NCBI GenBank assembly: GCA_049317725.1
Contig: JBMOHS010000006.1
Span: 1 to 49,709, forward strand
Source of the DNA: CAIOZW01 sp049317725
Lineage (GTDB): Bacteria; Acidobacteriota; Blastocatellia; RBC074
DNA: 49,709 nt
Direction: 5' to 3'
Part shown: positions 44,101 to 49,709 of the stretch, piece after piece
How the letters are laid out: each line of letters opens with the position of its first letter
How positions within the stretch are numbered: the stretch's first letter is position 1
Position numbers and translations under genes: made by a program
The notes under the pieces: generated by a model
What the model was told of the DNA's origin: nothing
Databases searched by the model: none
The model's input: the letters and a program-made list of their open reading frames with translations, nothing else

Positions 44101-44188
44101 CACAGATCGCCACCACGCCCGGCTGAAAGACAAAGACCCTCTCGGCGTGTTTCTTGATGTTCCTCAGTTCGACTCGGGTGATGTACAA
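41132..44188 (-). CDS. Rad50/SbcC-like SMC-family ATPase
   Basis: A 1018-residue ABC-type ATPase for DNA end or structure processing. The N-terminus has ITRVELRNIKKH and Walker A ICGPNGSGKSTILEAI (about residues 30-42); the C-terminus has signature TLSGGEQMAAALAVRLALL and Walker B IRIAFFDEPTTNLDEERR. Between them are some 700 residues of Glu/Arg/Gln-rich coiled coil with an apex at about 513-520. The apex reads GGLCPLLTERCLNL, a CX6C instead of the CXXC zinc hook. No SbcD/Mre11 nuclease is adjacent. The start is a TTG at 44188 with no ribosome site; no alternative start precedes it before a stop. In 44189-44509 I see no gene or clear signal. Confidence 0.88.
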   Translation of the reverse strand: MYITRVELRNIKKHAERVFVFQPGVVAICGPNGSGKSTILEAIAWVLFDHLDYRREDFLQRGAKKGQVTVGFQSDLDGREYHVTRDTSGGYYVYDPVTQTRLVEQKGQVLPWLRQRLGLDAETDLPSLFRSTLGVPQGAFTYDFGLAATQRKAVFDQILKVEEYRQASDQLRGTQRLVEGRVAEAERQLAGYEGELRGYGALVEGIADLEAELERLRQAQEQGERDRQRQEERSLFWAELIRELEAQRRAAMEGRLVLATRRETYAGMEALALQAREAAEIVRRSQRGAEQYAEAGRKLARLEQRRQERDEKRALLAEAERRRVTAEAELRQVEERLAEVALARSEAAQLTEPMAEQERLERSLAEAREARGEWQSLQRSREILDEELKGLRARYQGLTSQIEQAVAEEERAAALPELERERVGLEAEAQQAAIAEERRRLKREERRRLTESRARLILEVDRLRAELADLEAQARIARDLPARELDQQNLSTRLSQSTAELRRDREMIAALDQGGLCPLLTERCLNLRPGESVEKRFREGLDRRTLEVKELGEALARGEDELRSLRQAAVKAARLPECRQSSSAQAETLSAMEQQEQELTREMDALDASLSMTGAARRHERLRQLTVELQAAREAQRQLDRAEVLRQEQAQILAEGETKRAAYDQLQARLETLGDPEKRIGEVRSQLEQLADPRGRAQGLHRVMARAGEWEQIRDRAGRMANEAISTCQEQELALQAYTSLDEEMAEITSHRTQFESDHFACLAHQSTAESLADREENLARLGEEVESLTRQQSLVDARLRELEAAYDREAHRRDVEAYDRCRERLAVVATRRSSLEGQLNGLVSERVRLELLRERTLVLSREHTTLLRLRERTEMIRDLLIRAAPYLTESYLHSISHEANRLYREITGRYDVTLRWNREYEITLEEGVWTRPFQTLSGGEQMAAALAVRLALLRELSEIRIAFFDEPTTNLDEERRRSLAMHLGRIHDFQQLFVISHDDSFEGLTDQQIHLGDPVVQ

Positions 44189-44509
44189 GGGCTGAGGGGA
44201 CTGACTGAAGAGAAAGGTTTCCGTATCGCTGTCGTTATTGTCCAGTCGAGCTGGGCTCTCGCCGCTTTTCGCTGGTCAAAAGAGTACTCCCCGCGCGTTC
44301 TTCGGTTGGAAACGAACGGCTCACGGTGGTGGACGGATCTGGTCAAGCCGTCGATCCAAGTCGGTTTCCGACTCGACCCTTTTCCGTCCCAGATCAAGAA
44401 TTCCAGCTCAATTATGACAACGGATCGCTGACTCTTTTGACGACGCCAGAGACTCGCGGTCCACTTGAGACAAAATGAGAGATCAACTTCTTCCGCAGAG
44501 AAGAGAATT

Positions 44510-44725
44510 TTAGCCGGCTGCCGCCTCGCTCGACTCGGGATGATCCAACAAGTGCAGACCTTCCGCACTCCTCGGATCGATCGTCCGGATATGCCGCCGG
44601 CCCCTCATCTCCCAGATCGCAGTGATCGTCCCGTTCTTCTCCACTGCATGGAATGTACTCTCTTCCTGCGCCGCTTCTCCACCAGCGGCTTCCTTCTGCT
44701 TGGCCACCTCTGTCGTCTCACTCAT
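44510..44725 (-). CDS. Small hypothetical protein, 71 residues
   Basis: I do not recognise this protein. It starts MSETTEVAKQKEAAGGEAAQ, an acidic Ala/Glu-rich tract, followed by a possible small folded core STFHAVEKNGTITAIWEMRG and a tail with RTIDPRSAEGLHLLDHPESS. It has no membrane segment or cysteines. AGGGAGTCAAGATCG in front of the ATG is a good ribosome site, which supports a real gene. An array of 11-bp repeats lies 50-93 bases upstream. Confidence 0.6.
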   Translation of the reverse strand: MSETTEVAKQKEAAGGEAAQEESTFHAVEKNGTITAIWEMRGRRHIRTIDPRSAEGLHLLDHPESSEAAAG

Positions 44726-44774
44726 CGATCTTGACTCCCTATGATTCTATCTATGTTGCAACTATTGACCTAAT

Positions 44775-44818
44775 AATCAACTACTAATCAACTGTCAATC
44801 AACTGCTAATCAATTACT
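44775..44818. repeat. 11-bp imperfect tandem repeat, four copies
   Basis: Units AATCAACTACT, AATCAACTGTC, AATCAACTGCT and AATCAATTACT. On the minus strand each reads as an AGTTGATT core. They precede the 71-residue protein gene in a strikingly A+T-rich patch. From 44819 to 45009 I find only weak frames, one of them a 62-codon minus-strand frame at 44810-44998 without ribosome site. Confidence 0.85.
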
Positions 44819-45009
44819 GAAAGACTGCAGGTTCTCGACGCCTTCCCCGAACCCTTCTCCTTGCAACCTCTTGGCTGCCCTTGACGAGACAATGAACACG
44901 GACTTGGCAATCGTCGATGGATCGCCCTTGAACACTCGTGGGATCGGGGAAATGGCCACGAAAAAGCCATAATGCCACAGAAAACCTCCATCCGTCAAAG
45001 TTGATCGGC

Positions 45010-45038
45010 TTGACGCCCCCCAGTAGCTCCACTAGAAT
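45010..45038 (+). promoter_or_regulatory. Sigma-70-type promoter of secA
   Basis: TTGACG (45010-45015), 17-base spacer, TAGAAT (45033-45038). Predicted start is near 45045, giving a 200-base leader before the secA ATG at 45245. Confidence 0.65.
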
Positions 45039-45126
45039 TTTACTTTTCTGACGTCTATGATACTCGGAGTGATTCTGAAGCGTGACCGCGTGCGGAGATT
45101 GAGACAGGAGAGAACTCCGACCCATC

Positions 45127-45244
45127 ATGCGCCTGACAACATCCATCGCCCACGTCTCCCGGATCTTTGACGCAGAAGGCAACTTCCGACGGCGCCGGAC
45201 TACCCCCTTTTTCTCGACACCCCGAACTTCTCTGGATACACATC

Positions 45245-45258
<14 letters not shown>
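45127..45258 (+). CDS. Possible 43-codon leader peptide overlapping secA
   Basis: A frame in the secA leader encodes MRLTTSIAHVSRIF, then an arginine- and proline-rich part with RRRRTTPFFSTPRTS, ending HHECY. Its stop lies inside secA, 14 bases past the secA start, in another frame. An AGGAGAG lies 15 bases before the ATG, farther than ideal. secA itself lacks a good ribosome site, so coupled translation is possible. It has no clear signal anchor as in SecM. It may be a chance frame. Confidence 0.3.
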
Positions 45259-47989
<2,731 letters not shown>

Positions 47990-48024
47990 CTTCTTCTTCC
48001 CCTTTCACTGCAGGAGGTCACCCA

Positions 48025-48291
48025 ATGCTCGATCTGCTTGGAACCGCCCTCTTTGGGCTGCTGGTGGGAATGATTGCCAAATGGCTTCTGCCGGGAAAGG
48101 ACCCTGGTGGGATCATCGTCACGATGCTTCTCGGGATTGCTGGCGCGTTTGTTGGAAGTTGGATGGGAAGACGACTGTTTGATTATGCCCCTGGGGAGCG
48201 GGCGGGCTGGCTGCTCTCGATCGCTGGGGCGATCGTGCTCCTGCTCGCTCACCGGATCCTCTTCGGATCTGGCTCTTCCAAACGCTCGTAA
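48025..48291 (+). CDS. GlsB/YeaQ/YmgE-family small membrane protein
   Basis: An 88-residue protein with three hydrophobic helices: LLGTALFGLLVGMIAKWLL, GIIVTMLLGIAGAFVGSWMG and LLSIAGAIVLLLAHRILF. The glycine-rich GMIAKWLLPGKDPGG and TMLLGIAGAFVGSWMGR blocks define the transglycosylase-associated/GlsB family of stress-linked proteins with no proven activity. A strong GCAGGAGGTCACCC precedes the ATG. It lies 35 bases after secA and could share its transcript. Confidence 0.88.
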   Translation: MLDLLGTALFGLLVGMIAKWLLPGKDPGGIIVTMLLGIAGAFVGSWMGRRLFDYAPGERAGWLLSIAGAIVLLLAHRILFGSGSSKRS

Positions 48292-48324
48292 ATCGCCTGA
48301 AGTTGCCGACGCACACTGGGCGAG

Positions 48325-48353
48325 TTGAGTGATGGCCGGAGCTGGTGTATATT
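48325..48353 (+). promoter_or_regulatory. Promoter of tRNA-Arg
   Basis: TTGAGT (48325-48330), 17-base spacer, TATATT (48348-48353). Predicted start near 48360, ten bases before the mature tRNA. Confidence 0.65.
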
Positions 48354-48366
48354 GATATTTGTTTGG

Positions 48367-48443
<77 letters not shown>

Positions 48444-48534
48444 CTTGGTAATCCTTCAATCGTCTTCTGTTTCGACAGATGACCGCATCTCTCCGTCAAG
48501 ACTTGAGGGAATCCACCACTACTCCCTGAAGAAA

Positions 48535-48578
48535 GGGACTGGGAATCTCGCCAGAGATCCCGTCCCGGCTTTCTTTCT
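48535..48578 (+). terminator. Hairpin terminator downstream of tRNA-Arg
   Basis: A 13-bp stem with two single-base bulges (GGGAC, GGG, ATCTC pairing with GAGAT, CCC, GTCCC) around a GCCA loop, followed by a T/C-rich tail. It would end a tRNA transcript of about 210 bases. I see nothing else between 48444 and 48663. Confidence 0.6.
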
Positions 48579-48663
48579 CTCCTTGCTTTTATCTCGATAT
48601 CAGAATCGATCAGCTTCCCCGAGTGGCCTTGAGGAGAGATTCCTTTGTCGCTACTCTCGATTC

Positions 48664-49410
48664 TCAGCGAAAGGTGAGCACGGTGGGATCTGAGAGGTGC
48701 GGGGTGGTATTGAAGCTGATCAGCAGGGGAGCTTCCGTCCGCCACCGGAGAACTGTCAAGCCTGCGTTATACAGTACCGTCATCAACCGAAGAATTCGGT
48801 CATCAGGAATCGAGAGGAGAAGGCCAACGGTCAAGGCAATGGGAGCGGCGGAGGTGACGATCGCCAACTTTGAGCTGTTTGTCATCTCTCCGACTGCAGT
48901 CCACGCAGCTTGGACGCGCTGACGGAATGCGGGCCACGTCTCCGTGCCATCAGCCAGCGGGTAGCGGTCTTCGATCCAAGCCTCGATGATGGCACGGTCG
49001 CAGCGTCCGGTTGCGCCCCGTGTCGCGTGTGGATCGGCTTCCCTTTCACGCTTCATCTCAGCCCAATCTGCAGCGAAGGCGGGCGAGGCCCCTGCGAGAA
49101 TTGGTCCAAGTTGCTGATACACGCGAAAGAGGTCGAACTCATTCCAACGCAAATCGACCTCGACCTGGGTTCCCAAGGATGCCCCGAAGGTCGCTAGCGG
49201 ATCGAGCTCCTCCACAAGGCAACGCGCTGTCTCCTGTTGTCGACGCAGCCCCCCTGCGACAACCCGTTGGATGCCTTGCCCTCCTGGGTCAACCTGTTGC
49301 TTCAGGTACCTCCCCAAGAGTCTGGCTTGCTGCATTCCGAGAGGGGAAAGCTGATCGTAGTCCTCCGCCGGCCCAGCCTGCCCATGACGTATCAGATAGA
49401 CCGTGGTCAT
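48664..49410 (-). CDS. Histidine phosphatase (phosphoglycerate mutase-like) family protein
   Basis: A 248-residue protein starting VYLIRHGQAGPAEDYDQLSPLG, where the first catalytic histidine and arginine (RHG) are present. VVAGGLRRQQETARCL gives the second arginine region and WNEFDLF the acidic part. In active members a second histidine follows beta-strand IVTS; here the segment reads LAIVTSAAPIALTVGLLL with no histidine. Activity may be altered or absent, though a similar VTSGG form occurs in some homologues. GAGGAAGGAAGAGAG precedes the ATG. Confidence 0.85.
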   Translation of the reverse strand: MTTVYLIRHGQAGPAEDYDQLSPLGMQQARLLGRYLKQQVDPGGQGIQRVVAGGLRRQQETARCLVEELDPLATFGASLGTQVEVDLRWNEFDLFRVYQQLGPILAGASPAFAADWAEMKREREADPHATRGATGRCDRAIIEAWIEDRYPLADGTETWPAFRQRVQAAWTAVGEMTNSSKLAIVTSAAPIALTVGLLLSIPDDRILRLMTVLYNAGLTVLRWRTEAPLLISFNTTPHLSDPTVLTFR

Positions 49411-49518
49411 CTCTCTTCCTTCCTCCACCCATTGAGTTGCCGATCTCTTACCTGTCTTATTGATTCGGCACGTTGCGTAATCCAATCGTTGAAAAATCGA
49501 TCGGATCAGCGACGCCAC

Positions 49519-49551
49519 ACAAGAAAACAGGGGCAGTTCCCCACCCCTGTC
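49519..49551 (-). terminator. Intrinsic terminator after the histone-like gene
   Basis: Minus-strand ACAGGGG, loop of about ten bases, CCCCTGT, then TTTTCTT. It lies 49 bases after the stop of the lysine/alanine-rich protein and upstream of the phosphatase gene, so the two genes are probably separate units. Confidence 0.75.
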
Positions 49552-49599
49552 TGCTGACAACGTCGATGCATGAAGTGCTGATTCCGCATCAGCCGAAGA

Positions 49600-49709
49600 C
49601 TAGCTGGCCTTCTTGGCTGGTGCCTTCTTGGCTGGTGCGGCCTTCTTGGCTGGTGCGGCCTTCTTGGCCGGCGCGGCCTTCTTGGCCGGCGCGGCCTTCT
49701 TGGCTGGCG
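49600..49709 (-). CDS. C-terminal tail of a histone H1-like or HU-like DNA-binding protein (partial)
   Basis: The visible 35 codons encode repeats of PAKKAA ending PAKKAS and a TAG stop at 49602-49600. The repeat unit is 18 bases, with one shortened copy before the last. Such Lys/Ala/Pro tails occur in bacterial H1-like proteins and in HU variants with long basic extensions; the folded part lies beyond the window, so I cannot choose. The tail should bind DNA without sequence preference. Confidence 0.75.
   Translation of the reverse strand, partial: PAKKAAPAKKAAPAKKAAPAKKAAPAKKAPAKKAS

Noticed and set aside
44164..44568. A 134-codon minus-strand frame between the ATPase and the small protein gene
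   Set aside because: It overlaps both real genes, has no ribosome site and no family character.
44810..44998. A 62-codon minus-strand frame with a protein-like sequence
   Set aside because: It starts with TTG, lacks a ribosome site and overlaps the repeat array; kept only as a remark.

Overview
The window (about 60% G+C, no rRNA, no insertion sequence, no CRISPR) looks like a piece of a bacterial chromosome, most likely from an uncultured acidobacterium. The main hints are a winged-helix/transmembrane/TolB-propeller protein of the kind expanded in Acidobacteriota, secreted DUF1080 and neutral-ceramidase-like proteins, frequent GTG/TTG starts, and the housekeeping order uppS-cdsA. The phylum is inferred from gene content only; another soil or marine phylum is possible.

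Layout. (1) 1-8257, all minus: GntP-type sugar-acid permease, IlvD/Edd sugar-acid dehydratase, a lone beta-ketoacyl synthase, a methyltransferase, pyrE, truA, uppS and a truncated cdsA. The permease is preceded by a promoter, a long leader with a UUCG-capped terminator, and a hairpin holding the start codon in its loop. (2) 8737-12236, plus: the winged-helix/TolB protein, a 9-bp repeat array and a glycosyltransferase. (3) 12260-13926, minus: coaA and an F420:NADP oxidoreductase read from an apparently leaderless promoter. (4) 14125-21656, plus: chrA, then a tightly overlapped run of 3-hydroxyacyl-CoA dehydrogenase, DJ-1/PfpI protein, thiolase and modABC. (5) 21669-25015, minus: lysC-dapB-dapA behind a lysine riboswitch and terminator. 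(6) 25219-26618, plus: two nearly identical Uma2 genes.

(7) 26670-35613, minus: aldo/keto reductase, ceramidase-like protein, two acyl-CoA dehydrogenases, a membrane Fe-S oxidoreductase and etfA-etfB. The last five form an electron chain from acyl-CoA through ETF to quinone. (8) 35987-40504, plus: a secreted DUF1080 protein, a KGPDC/hexulose-phosphate-synthase-like protein, a zinc dehydrogenase, a TIM-barrel isomerase/epimerase and an SDR. This is probably a sugar or sugar-acid route I cannot assign to a described pathway. (9) 40524-44725, minus: DinB protein, Rad50/SbcC-like ATPase and a 71-residue protein. (10) 45010-48443, plus: secA with a long leader, a YeaQ-type membrane protein and tRNA-Arg(CCG). 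(11) 48664-49709, minus: a histidine-phosphatase-fold protein and the lysine/alanine-rich tail of a histone-like protein.

The organism appears to combine fatty-acid oxidation (two acyl-CoA dehydrogenases, hydroxyacyl-CoA dehydrogenase, thiolase, ETF, quinone-linked oxidoreductase) with sugar-acid use. RNA-level control is conspicuous: one confident riboswitch and one uncharacterised attenuator-like leader. Short tandem repeats of 9 or 11 bp lie in three intergenic regions.
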